IMG/VR virus record: IMGVR_UViG_3300042982_000063
Span: 1 to 40,079 of that record
Length of the DNA: 40,079 bases
From: a virus
Reading direction: 5' to 3' (one strand)
The notes beneath the pieces were generated by a model that saw only the letters and a list, made by a program, of their open reading frames with translations, did not search any database and was not told where the DNA came from. How positions within the stretch are numbered: position 1 is the stretch's first letter; each line of letters opens with the position of its first letter. The position numbers and the translations under genes were made by a program. Positions 21,484 through 27,956 of this stretch are shown here, in pieces.

Positions 21484-21924
21484 CTAATAATTTTTTACAA
21501 ACAATTGAGGTTGTGTATCAACTGATGTATTGTTTTTCTTCATATGTTTAATAATGTTTCTAAATAGATCGCTAAAATCAAACTCTCTATCTATCCGCGC
21601 TCTTGCCTTCACAACCAAGTCGCTTAAGTATTCAACCTCGGACATGGTTAACTTCACCGGTAAGGTGTTGTTGGCCGCTTCATAAGGCTCGCTCCTATAC
21701 TTATGCCAATACTCCAGAATGTCATCCCTACATAGGATCACAGCCCTTTTATTGACCTTTTGAAATTTGATCTTCCCACAGGCAATTGCATCCCTTACGA
21801 AGTGCTCAGTATGGAAGAGCCCTAGCTCTACCAAATCACCTGCCCCGTATGCGGGGGCGGTGAGTAACTTAACCACTTCATCATAAGACTTAAAATCACC
21901 CGGCTCTCCTTTAACCTTCTTCAT
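21484..21924 (-). CDS. Hypothetical DNA-binding-like protein (146 aa)
   Basis: Contains LFHTEHFVRDAIACGKIKFQKVNKRAVILCRDDILEYWHKYR, which resembles excisionase/MerR-like winged helix proteins that read a target helix (the 'IKFQKVNKRAVILCRDDILEY' strand-turn). The C-terminal half has MSEVEYLSDLVVKARARI. It overlaps the primase-helicase 3' end by 14 bp. Function likely linked to replication. Confidence 0.6.
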   Translation of the reverse strand: MKKVKGEPGDFKSYDEVVKLLTAPAYGAGDLVELGLFHTEHFVRDAIACGKIKFQKVNKRAVILCRDDILEYWHKYRSEPYEAANNTLPVKLTMSEVEYLSDLVVKARARIDREFDFSDLFRNIIKHMKKNNTSVDTQPQLFVKNY

Positions 21925-23353
21925 ACTCTCTCCTTGGTGTAAAAATTTCTGAGTTACTCACATAGCTATCTCTTTCCGGCATATAACGCAGCGTTACTTC
22001 CCCTTTAGTGCCGAAGAATCTATTTTTATGAACTGAAACTATCATTCTATTATCTGGTGATATTGTTGAGTTTTTGTTCTCTAACAATAAAACATTGTTT
22101 GCGTATTGTTTAATCGCAGAACTACCTTTTAACATTCCCATATGCGGTTTAGTATTAGAGTCGTTCTGTTTCATATGAGCAATCAAGAAGATATGAACGT
22201 CATAGGTCATAGCAATCTCGTGAATCTCAGAAACAACATCCTTGATCTTCTCATGAGTCTCTTTAGCGTTGCTTGTGTCGCTCACATAGTCCAAGTGGTC
22301 TAGCATCACATACTTGACTCCATAGACCATAGAGGCTAATTCTACTTGCTTGCGGAGGGTTTTAACGTCAGCGTTGGAACGCTTAGGGTTGATGAATACA
22401 TTGTTTTTCTTCATCCACTCCCTGAAGAGAGTCTTTTGGCGCTCGTTAAAACCCTCCGTCTTGAACTTATGATTTAAAACTTGGCTGGCTACCTTGCGCA
22501 CTATATCCCGGTAGTCCATCTCCCATGAATTGATCCAGAAGCCATGGGGGCTACGACTCAACAAGTTGCACATGAGGTTGACACAGAAGGTTGTTTTTCC
22601 CACTCCAGTATCAGCTGAGATCACCGTCATTTCCTTCTCCCGGATCCCTCCTAGCATGCGATCTAATTCAGTCCATCCAGTAGGTACACCGGGGTCTATA
22701 GCATCAAAGAAAGTCTCCGGTAGATCCCTAAAATGAACGATCTCATCAACGCATATACGGCTGGCGTTACGCATTAAATCATCAAGGTCTTTCCTTTCAA
22801 CATGAGGATTATCCCGGATCCAGTCGTTAGCATCTTTGTCCGGAAAGTGAATGCGTCTGTACTTCTTGGGAGGTAATAACTTTCTAGCTTCTAATGCCGC
22901 TTTTTCCCCCGCTTCATCCATATCGAAAGCAATATAGATTTCGCTAAACATTTGCAGGTAATCATAGTGATTTTTGAATGTAGTAATCACACTAGCTGCG
23001 CCGTTAGGGAGAGAAACGCAATTAGAAGCCCCCAGTTGCGTTATCGCGATGCAGTCGAACTCACCCTCCGTTATGATAAGATAATCGCTTATAGGCCAAA
23101 TGCGTTGGTTCCAGAAGGGCATCTTGAAATTAGCTTTTTCCTCTTCCTTCATGGAATTGAATCGCATCTTCTTTTTATCCTGCATATTGCGATACTTGAC
23201 GCGCACTATCTCGCCATTCAAAACATAAGGAAAACTGATTTCTCCGTTAGAGCTCGCTACACCCATTTGTTGCGCTACAGGTATGCTAAGACCTCGTTCA
23301 CACAAGAACACTCGCCCCTCTTCGTCCAATGATTCTCTTGTAAAATGTTGCAT
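21911..23353 (-). CDS. Primase-helicase (TOPRIM plus DnaB/Twinkle-type)
   Basis: 480 aa. The TOPRIM part has LIITEGEFDCIAI (acidic metal residue) and IYIAFDMDEAGEKAA (DxD). The helicase domain starts at about residue 217 with GVPTGWTELDRMLGGIREKEMTVISADTGVGKTTFCVNL (Walker A GVGKTT). Walker B-like YVMLDHLDYVSD follows, then FLIAHMKQ and MLKGSSAIKQYANNVLLLENK (arginine finger region), as in T7 gp4 and Twinkle. There is no N-terminal zinc ribbon, so primase activity may be absent. Central replication helicase. Coupled to the upstream 309-aa gene by TAATG. Confidence 0.92.
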   Translation of the reverse strand: MQHFTRESLDEEGRVFLCERGLSIPVAQQMGVASSNGEISFPYVLNGEIVRVKYRNMQDKKKMRFNSMKEEEKANFKMPFWNQRIWPISDYLIITEGEFDCIAITQLGASNCVSLPNGAASVITTFKNHYDYLQMFSEIYIAFDMDEAGEKAALEARKLLPPKKYRRIHFPDKDANDWIRDNPHVERKDLDDLMRNASRICVDEIVHFRDLPETFFDAIDPGVPTGWTELDRMLGGIREKEMTVISADTGVGKTTFCVNLMCNLLSRSPHGFWINSWEMDYRDIVRKVASQVLNHKFKTEGFNERQKTLFREWMKKNNVFINPKRSNADVKTLRKQVELASMVYGVKYVMLDHLDYVSDTSNAKETHEKIKDVVSEIHEIAMTYDVHIFLIAHMKQNDSNTKPHMGMLKGSSAIKQYANNVLLLENKNSTISPDNRMIVSVHKNRFFGTKGEVTLRYMPERDSYVSNSEIFTPRREYEEG

Positions 23354-24282
23354 TATTCGATTCCCTTTTCGCTCACGTAGTCGATGTAGTTTTGCTCATA
23401 TTTTCCATCCAAATAATTATTAAAATATTTCTGTTCGTTAACTGCCTTAAGATAATCAACATACGCGGCTTCTCCATCACGGTGAAGGATGCTATAAGCG
23501 ATGCTGGAATTGTAGGGAATATCATTGCCTGAAGGGTTAGAGGGAGCTTCTTCGACCTTAGGCTTTCTTGGAGTCTTAGCGACTTCTTTTGCGGCTCTAG
23601 CTAGCCAGTTGTTGATGAAAGTGCGACTACCATCCCGCTCTGGATTCTTAGGATCCATAAGCCAGTTACGCATCTTAGAGATTTCTTTTGCGATATCTAC
23701 GCCTTCATAGATTTTTTCCCAATCATCGAGGTCTTCTTTGAGAATTCCAGTAAACTGGTTGGATTCGTAGTCGAATTCGATTAATCGAAGAGAGGATCTC
23801 CTACTCTTCTTCTTCTTTTCTGTAGAAGATGTGTTATCTGTAATGTCCTGTTTTACAGGAGTCGGCGAATCAGGAAGCGGAACTTGCTGGTTCCTGTTTT
23901 CCGGGAAGCTGCTATCTTCTTTATCAAGGTCTTTGTATAAGTCTATAAGCCTCTGCTGTTTCTCTTCATAGAACATATAGACTGTCGAATGATGTCTTCC
24001 ATCTTTGCGGATGTTTTGTCGTTCGCAGTATCCAGCCTTCATTAGTGACTTAAATAGTCTATAAATCTTGTCTTTACTCTTCACTCCATTAGCTTTTCCA
24101 AGCTGCATCGGATGTGCAAACCAGTCATCTGGAAGGCTTAGGATATACCAAAGGAGCCCCCTCTCATCGAGAGTTAATGTCATATCTTGCGCGACTGCCC
24201 TAGCGGTCATGAAGTAAGGGTGTTGTGAATCTCTAGGTGCTCTTATACATCTAGTTGAAGAGTTTTCATATTCTTTGCTCAT
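23353..24282 (-). CDS. Replication initiator-like protein with N-terminal winged helix (309 aa)
   Basis: Residues 10-105 (IRAPRDSQHPYFMTARAVAQDMTLTLDERGLLWYILSLPDDWFAHPMQLGKANG...LMKAGYCERQN) match the helix-turn-helix domain found at the start of phage replication proteins of the lambda-O/DnaD-like group. The centre is disordered and Ser/Lys-rich. The C-terminal 130 residues (DDWEKIYEGVDIAKEISKMRNWLMDPKNPERDGSRTFINNWLARA) resemble the C-terminal helicase-loader part. First gene of the leftward replication operon after a strong RBS (AAAGGATCAAA). Confidence 0.8.
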   Translation of the reverse strand: MSKEYENSSTRCIRAPRDSQHPYFMTARAVAQDMTLTLDERGLLWYILSLPDDWFAHPMQLGKANGVKSKDKIYRLFKSLMKAGYCERQNIRKDGRHHSTVYMFYEEKQQRLIDLYKDLDKEDSSFPENRNQQVPLPDSPTPVKQDITDNTSSTEKKKKSRRSSLRLIEFDYESNQFTGILKEDLDDWEKIYEGVDIAKEISKMRNWLMDPKNPERDGSRTFINNWLARAAKEVAKTPRKPKVEEAPSNPSGNDIPYNSSIAYSILHRDGEAAYVDYLKAVNEQKYFNNYLDGKYEQNYIDYVSEKGIE

Positions 24283-24363
24283 TTTGATCCTTTATCTTGC
24301 CTATAAATCCTAAGTTTTATAGACTGGGGTTATGGTTAAGGTTTATGCCTTAGTCTTAGTTTA

Positions 24364-24396
24364 GCGGGCCGCCTTTAGTAAGCGGCCCGTTGTGTT
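24364..24396. terminator. GC-rich hairpin between the 24397 gene and the replication operon
   Basis: CGGGCCGC, loop CTTTAGTAA, GCGGCCCG. On the plus strand TTGTGTTTT follows; on the minus strand it lies just after the stop of the 130-aa gene. It probably separates the 130-aa gene from the replication operon whose promoter follows. The stretch 24283-24363 also holds TAAGG-TTTATG-CCTTA, a small palindrome. Confidence 0.5.
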
Positions 24397-24789
24397 TTAT
24401 AGCCACTCGCTTTGGTGCTTCTCTCTATCAAGGCAGAACGTATCTAAACATATCTGCTGCTCATCCACTTCAATCACGTCATAGCCGTTTACGCGCACAG
24501 TCACAGCATCAAGCCCATCTGCGGTCGAGATGAATCCTAACTTTTCTAGGTTCCTAAAATGCTTAATAGTTCCGGGAACGCGATTCTCACGCAGCTTGAA
24601 GTTGCCTTCGAGCTTAACGAAATAAGCGCATAGATCAAGCCACAGCTTAGCAGCTGGTGCATCTGTGGAGGCTATTGTGTGGAAGCACTGATTACAACAA
24701 ACGGCGGTCATGACGATCCAGTTATAACTTTTTTCACTGGACGTAAAATTCGTAGGGGAGATATAGTCAGAAGCGATCGGGTAGATCAT
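24397..24789 (-). CDS. Putative regulator of unknown function (130 aa)
   Basis: Starts at ATG 24789, or at ATG 24711 (MTAVCCNQCFHTI). Residues 20-70 have several Cys (AVCCNQC) and a helical block AAKLWLDLCAYFVKLEGNFKLRENRVPGTIKHFRNLEKLGFISTAD, which looks like a winged helix. The tail is acidic. Upstream DNA folds into an unusual inverted repeat. It may regulate the replication operon that follows. No family confirmed. Confidence 0.6.
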   Translation of the reverse strand: MIYPIASDYISPTNFTSSEKSYNWIVMTAVCCNQCFHTIASTDAPAAKLWLDLCAYFVKLEGNFKLRENRVPGTIKHFRNLEKLGFISTADGLDAVTVRVNGYDVIEVDEQQICLDTFCLDREKHQSEWL

Positions 24790-24895
24790 TTTGCTTCGGA
24801 ACGACTGCTAATCGTTAAGAGCACTGCTTCTGTTGACTATATCGTCTACAGAACATACGTCCTGCAACCCAGCCTTAGTGCTGGGTTTCTTTCTT
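24760..24895 (+). ncRNA. Structured element with tRNA-Ser-like anticodon arm and terminator
   Basis: GATATAGTCA (24760-24769) pairs perfectly with TGACTATATC (24834-24843), and GAAGC/GCTTC extend the stem after a three-base bulge. Inside is AACGA-CTGCTAA-TCGTT (24800-24816), an exact anticodon stem-loop with GCT at the anticodon position. An intrinsic terminator (AACCCAGC ... GCTGGGTT, then TCTTTCTT, 24866-24895) follows. It is not a normal tRNA: D and T arms are absent. It could be a small RNA on the plus strand or the control region of the minus-strand 130-aa gene, whose start codon it overlaps. Confidence 0.4.
24866..24895 (+). terminator. Intrinsic terminator at 24.88 kb
   Basis: Eight-base stem AACCCAGC / GCTGGGTT with a CTTAGT loop and TCTTTCTT after it, on the plus strand. 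No rightward protein gene precedes it, which suggests a short transcript starting between about 24.7 and 24.8 kb. Confidence 0.65.
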
Positions 24896-24913
24896 CATAA
24901 TACTTACTAAAAT

Positions 24914-25207
24914 TTATTGCACTACTTTTTTCAATTTTGAGTCGATGATCCTTTTAGCATCCGGGTATTTTTCGGTCAATTGGCGTATCACTGTCAATTG
25001 AAATTCTGCGTGCTTATCTTTCTCACCCAACCAACAACAATGCACCCAACCATCTTTTCGACGTGCTCTTGGGAATTCAATGAACAATCCAGTCTTATTT
25101 CTATACATTATCATGATGTGTAAAAGCATCTCTCCATACTTAACTAGTCCATAGCCTATGCATGGACTGTTTTTAACTTCTTGAAAATCAATAACTTCCA
25201 CATTCAT
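24914..25207 (-). CDS. SpoVG-like domain protein (97 aa)
   Basis: Sequence GYGLVKYGEMLLHIMIMYRNKTGLFIEFPRARRKDGWVHCCWL resembles the beta-sheet core of SpoVG-type nucleic-acid-binding proteins (the GMxFxxPRxxxxDGxxxD pattern), but the family's conserved end is not clear. The C-terminus is Lys-rich. Single gene between the structured element and the divergent recombination operon. Function uncertain. Confidence 0.55.
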   Translation of the reverse strand: MNVEVIDFQEVKNSPCIGYGLVKYGEMLLHIMIMYRNKTGLFIEFPRARRKDGWVHCCWLGEKDKHAEFQLTVIRQLTEKYPDAKRIIDSKLKKVVQ

Positions 25208-25262
25208 TATATAACCATAAACACAAAATCCAGTCGGCTATCCAAATAAAGTTTCCACAAAT

Positions 25263-25291
25263 TTGTCTCATGATGTATGTTCAGGTTTAGT
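25263..25291 (+). promoter_or_regulatory. Promoter of the recombination operon
   Basis: TTGTCT (25263-25268), 17 bp, TTTAGT (25286-25291). The operator-like ACAGGAATTCCAGA lies at 25301-25314, over the likely start site, so a regulator bound there could block it. Confidence 0.5.
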
Positions 25292-25322
25292 GGAACATTC
25301 ACAGGAATTCCAGAGGAATTTG

Positions 25323-25442
25323 ATGAGAGAAGTTTGGAAAGAAATTTTTGAAGGCTGCCCTTACATGGTCTGGATGCTCCTTAATTTTGTAATAACATTA
25401 ATATTATTCATAGTGTGTCTCAATGCAAGTTATAGCTCTTAG
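25323..25442 (+). CDS. Small membrane protein (39 aa)
   Basis: ATG 25323 behind GAGGAATTTG. One hydrophobic span (about 16-33, VWMLLNFVITLILFIVCL) after a charged start (MREVWKEIFEGC). Stop TAG. Followed in another frame by a second tiny membrane protein starting inside it. Function unknown. Confidence 0.6.
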   Translation: MREVWKEIFEGCPYMVWMLLNFVITLILFIVCLNASYSS

Positions 25443-25518
25443 GCCGCCGGGGTCAGATTTTGAAATGTTCATGTGGCTAATTCTTGGTTTTGCATTAGGT
25501 CACCTTTTAACGAGGTAA
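25423..25518 (+). CDS. Small membrane protein (31 aa)
   Basis: ATG 25423, overlapping the end of the 39-aa gene. Sequence MQVIALRPPGSDFEMFMWLILGFALGHLLTR: one membrane span. Stop TAA at 25516. No clear RBS, so confidence is limited. Confidence 0.45.
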   Translation: MQVIALRPPGSDFEMFMWLILGFALGHLLTR

Positions 25519-25525
25519 AATTAAC

Positions 25526-26071
25526 CTGAATAAAGAAAACATTCAAGATAATTCCGACTATATGAGGGTTACAGAAGTTCTGTCACCATTTACCGGACTC
25601 GACAAGGTACCTAAAGACATATTAGCGAACGCTGCTAGGCGTGGTACTAAAGTACATGACATATGCGAAGGTATTGTTAAAGGGTTAGGCGAATGGGGCG
25701 TGGATGATGAAACTCGCGGCTATGTCCATAGCTTCAAGCAATGGTGGGAAGAAGGACGCAAGGTACTAGCTTTAGAACAAAGGTTCTACTGCTCCGAGCT
25801 GATGATTACAGGTCAGGTTGACATGATCATCGAAAGCGAAGAAGGAGCCATAATACTAGACCTTAAAACTTCTGCGAAACCATCTAAGACTTGGCCGCTT
25901 CAGGGGTCAGCCTATGCTTATATGGCGAGGAAACATGGATACGACGTACGTGGCATCCACTTTCTTCACCTGAATAAGCATGGGATGAAACCGGATCTAT
26001 ACGTCTATGACGATCAATTCGATCTTTTCAAAAAATGTTTAGATATTTTCAAGCACTTTTGGAGGAAGTAA
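25526..26071 (+). CDS. PD-(D/E)XK exonuclease (RecB/Cas4-like)
   Basis: The core is read from ATG 25562 (169 aa). An in-frame CTG at 25526 gives 12 more residues (NKENIQDNSDY) and has GAGG upstream, whereas the ATG has no RBS, so I place the start at CTG with some doubt. Motifs: RGTKVHDICE (His), ITGQVDMIIE (Asp), AIILDLKTS (Asp-X-Lys) and QGSAYAYMA (Gln-Tyr). These are the active-site residues of the phage exonucleases that work with annealing proteins. It precedes the RecT-like gene, making an exo/annealase pair. Confidence 0.85.
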   Translation: MNKENIQDNSDYMRVTEVLSPFTGLDKVPKDILANAARRGTKVHDICEGIVKGLGEWGVDDETRGYVHSFKQWWEEGRKVLALEQRFYCSELMITGQVDMIIESEEGAIILDLKTSAKPSKTWPLQGSAYAYMARKHGYDVRGIHFLHLNKHGMKPDLYVYDDQFDLFKKCLDIFKHFWRK

Positions 26072-26265
26072 TGCGGGATCCTAATTTGGTTCCTTGGGAC
26101 TACCCTGAATATTTCGCAATGCTTAGGGGCGAAATTCCCTACGAACATGAGGAGGACGACTATGATTATGATTATAGCGATGATCATGATCCTGATGATG
26201 ATGATTCTTGCCCTAAGTGTGGAGGGGGTCGAGGATGCAACTACTGTTTAATGACCGAATGGTAA
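26071..26265 (+). CDS. Acidic Asp-rich zinc-binding protein (64 aa)
   Basis: ATG 26071 (MRDPNLVPWDYPEYF) behind GGAGGAAGTA; a longer in-frame start lies in the exonuclease. The middle is Asp/Tyr repetitive (EEDDYDYDYSDDHDPDDDD), followed by CPKCGGGRGCNYC, a CxxC...CxxC zinc ribbon. Such acidic-zinc proteins may mimic DNA or act as accessory factors. No family recognised. Confidence 0.65.
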   Translation: MRDPNLVPWDYPEYFAMLRGEIPYEHEEDDYDYDYSDDHDPDDDDSCPKCGGGRGCNYCLMTEW

Positions 26266-26274
26266 AGGAGGTTT

Positions 26275-27141
26275 ATGGATAATGCGGTAATACCCGTAAA
26301 ACAGCATGAAGTATATGCTTTAAAACATCAAGACGTAAATACAGCAACACAGGTTGTTGGCATGCCTAATGCTCAAGAGCTTATGGTTTATCAGACGTGG
26401 GCAAAGAACGCGGTTGATAGTCAAATGTATCGAGGTGTGGGCAAAGAATCTGCGGTCATGATGATCATGTTAGCAGCAAGGGAGTATGGTATAGGGCCGG
26501 CTCAAGCACTTAATGGAGGACTCCATATCATCGAGGGAAAGGTGGAACTATCTGCTCGTGTTATGTCAGCGTTGATCCGGCGTGCTAAGCATACCCTTCA
26601 AATTATAGAAAGTACAGATCAGATTTGTAAAATCAAAGGTACGAGGGCTGATACTGGAGAGACGCATACCGTTACCTTCACTATCGAAATGGCTCAAAAA
26701 GCTGGTCTGATTAAAGAGAAGGGTGGATGGAAGAGAACACCCGAAGATATGCTTTATGCTAGATGCGTTTCTCGGCTCGCTAGGCGGCTTTTTAGCGACG
26801 TGATAGGCATAGGGTACATCGAAGGTGAGATAGGCGATTCTAGGGCTTCTAATGAAGCGCCAGAGTACCAACCAGAGAAATACTCTGAAGTATATGAAGA
26901 AGCTTTACCTCAAATGATCGCAGACTTGCTGAAACATTTTGACCCAGCGGATCACTCGCACATAATGACGTTTATTGATGAGATTAATGCTCACTATAAA
27001 GAATCTAAAATAGATACATTATTAAAGTTATTAAACGACATTAAGGTTACTTCTGATCAATTTAACAAATGGAAAAACAAAAGGAAGTTGAATGAAAAAA
27101 TTATTGACATTACTAGTGTTCCCGTTACTCCTTCTGAGTAG
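26275..27141 (+). CDS. RecT-like single-strand annealing protein
   Basis: 288 aa. Residues 45-200 match the phage RecT/annealase pattern: MLAAREYGIGPAQALNGGLHIIEGKVELSARVMSALIRRAKH, TRADTGETHTVTFTIEMAQKAGLIKEKGGWKRTPEDMLYARCVSRLARRLFSDVIGIGYIEGEI. The C-terminal third is a disordered and helical extension. With the upstream exonuclease it forms a Red/RecET-type recombination system. A copy of ATACAGCAACAC (26339) lies in its 5' part, encoding the peptide NTATQ. A lipoprotein gene starts inside its 3' end in another frame. Confidence 0.85.
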   Translation: MDNAVIPVKQHEVYALKHQDVNTATQVVGMPNAQELMVYQTWAKNAVDSQMYRGVGKESAVMMIMLAAREYGIGPAQALNGGLHIIEGKVELSARVMSALIRRAKHTLQIIESTDQICKIKGTRADTGETHTVTFTIEMAQKAGLIKEKGGWKRTPEDMLYARCVSRLARRLFSDVIGIGYIEGEIGDSRASNEAPEYQPEKYSEVYEEALPQMIADLLKHFDPADHSHIMTFIDEINAHYKESKIDTLLKLLNDIKVTSDQFNKWKNKRKLNEKIIDITSVPVTPSE

Positions 27142-27265
27142 TTGCACTCTAAGCTTTTCAAATATTGATACTCATGGAAGTGCTACCGATTTGGTAGACG
27201 AAAATATGAGTACGGATCCGACGGTTAGCCCGACGATCACCGTTCCCTTAAAGCCGGCATTGTAA
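27092..27265 (+). CDS. Small lipoprotein (57 aa)
   Basis: ATG 27092 behind AAGGAAGTTGA, within the 3' end of the RecT-like gene. The N-terminus MKKLLTLLVFPLLLLSSC is a type II signal peptide with lipobox LSSC (Cys 18). The rest is Thr/Pro/Asp-rich: THGSATDLVDENM then TDPTVSPTITVPL. It would be lipid-anchored on the outside of the cell. Stop overlaps the next ATG (TAATG). Possible roles are superinfection exclusion or lysogenic conversion. Confidence 0.75.
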   Translation: MKKLLTLLVFPLLLLSSCTLSFSNIDTHGSATDLVDENMSTDPTVSPTITVPLKPAL

Positions 27266-27504
27266 TGAAGGTTCCTCCAATTTGGAGATCTAGAATTAGA
27301 TCTCCTTTATGGATGAGTAATCCATTAAATGATGAAATGCCTTCTTACGGAAATCACGATTTCGAAGTGGAAATGAAGATCCCTGAGCATGTGCATAAAT
27401 ATATTGATTTTCAGTTTATGTGTGATTGGTTCGATAGAATCAATAGATACGCTGAATTTGAATTTCAATCGCTATTAGATAAACGTTCTAAAGAAAAGAA
27501 GTAG
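27265..27504 (+). CDS. Hypothetical protein (79 aa)
   Basis: ATG 27265 coupled to the lipoprotein stop. Sequence MKVPPIWRSRIRSPLWMSNPLN, then acidic HDFEVEMKIPEHVHKYIDFQFMCDWFDRINRYAEFEFQSLLDKR: soluble and helical. Last gene of the rightward operon; the terminator overlaps its stop. No family recognised. Confidence 0.6.
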   Translation: MKVPPIWRSRIRSPLWMSNPLNDEMPSYGNHDFEVEMKIPEHVHKYIDFQFMCDWFDRINRYAEFEFQSLLDKRSKEKK

Positions 27505-27530
27505 CATTGCGCTACTTCTTATATTTTTCT
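27496..27530. terminator. Bidirectional terminator between recombination and late operons
   Basis: AAGAAGTAGC, loop ATTGC, GCTACTTCTT: a perfect 10-bp stem followed by ATATTTTTCTTTC on the plus strand, and by TTCTTT on the minus strand. It separates the convergent rightward (25.3-27.5 kb) and leftward late transcription units. Confidence 0.8.
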
Positions 27531-27658
27531 TTCTTTACAGGTTTTGCAGGCATCTTCTTGGCGGCTTTTGAGCTTTCAACTAGTGCTAACGCATCTTTTC
27601 CTGTACTACCCTTAGCTTTCCTTGGAGGCATAACTTTAGGTGCTTCTTTTACTCTCAT
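27512..27658 (-). CDS. Tiny basic protein (48 aa)
   Basis: ATG 27658, overlapping the TAA of the 53-aa gene (TAATG). Sequence MRVKEAPKVMPPRKAKGSTG...KKMPAKPVKKEKYKK is about one third Lys/Arg and probably disordered. Last gene of the late operon, so it may be a minor virion or DNA-condensing protein. Inference only. Confidence 0.6.
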   Translation of the reverse strand: MRVKEAPKVMPPRKAKGSTGKDALALVESSKAAKKMPAKPVKKEKYKK

Positions 27659-27819
27659 TACTTCTTCTTACCTTTTAGCTTCTTAGCTAATTTGTTGTCG
27701 TCAGCGATTTGCTCTTTAAACTCTTTCTTATCTTCCTTAAGGTGAGAGAGCACTTTCTTAACGACATTTGGCTTCTTCTTCATTATTCTTTCCTTCAGGG
27801 CGTATAGCCATTTAAACAT
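27658..27819 (-). CDS. Tiny basic protein (53 aa)
   Basis: ATG 27819 overlaps the previous TAA (TAATG); an internal ATG at 27783 has a strong AAGGAAAGAATA site and could be an alternative start (MKKKPNVVKKVLSHL). Lys-rich helical sequence ending KLKGKKK. Function unknown. Confidence 0.6.
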   Translation of the reverse strand: MFKWLYALKERIMKKKPNVVKKVLSHLKEDKKEFKEQIADDNKLAKKLKGKKK

Positions 27820-27953
27820 TATTTCTTACCTTTCTTCTTTTTTACCTTATTGGGTAATTTTTGTCCCTTCGGCGTATGAGCCGCAAATTCCTTTGCGACT
27901 TGCGGCTCGTTAGCGAAGAGGTAGGCTATCTGTGCTTTTGATTTAAAAGGCAT
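27819..27953 (-). CDS. Small basic phage protein of the MPFKSKAQ type (44 aa)
   Basis: Begins MPFKSKAQIAYLFANEPQVAKEFAAHTPKGQKLP, a sequence type often found near phage tail or head genes, and ends in KKKKGKK. It starts close to the end of the fibre gene. The start and frame are clear; function is unknown. Confidence 0.75.
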   Translation of the reverse strand: MPFKSKAQIAYLFANEPQVAKEFAAHTPKGQKLPNKVKKKKGKK

Positions 27954-27956
27954 AGA

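Noticed and set aside
24733-24868. A true tRNA-Ser gene
   Set aside because: The anticodon arm is perfect, but the acceptor-like pair is about 130 bases apart, there are no D or T arms, and no suitable 3' end.
24679-24900. Rightward 73-aa ORF
   Set aside because: It runs antisense to the 130-aa gene, includes the terminator hairpin as coding sequence and has no RBS.
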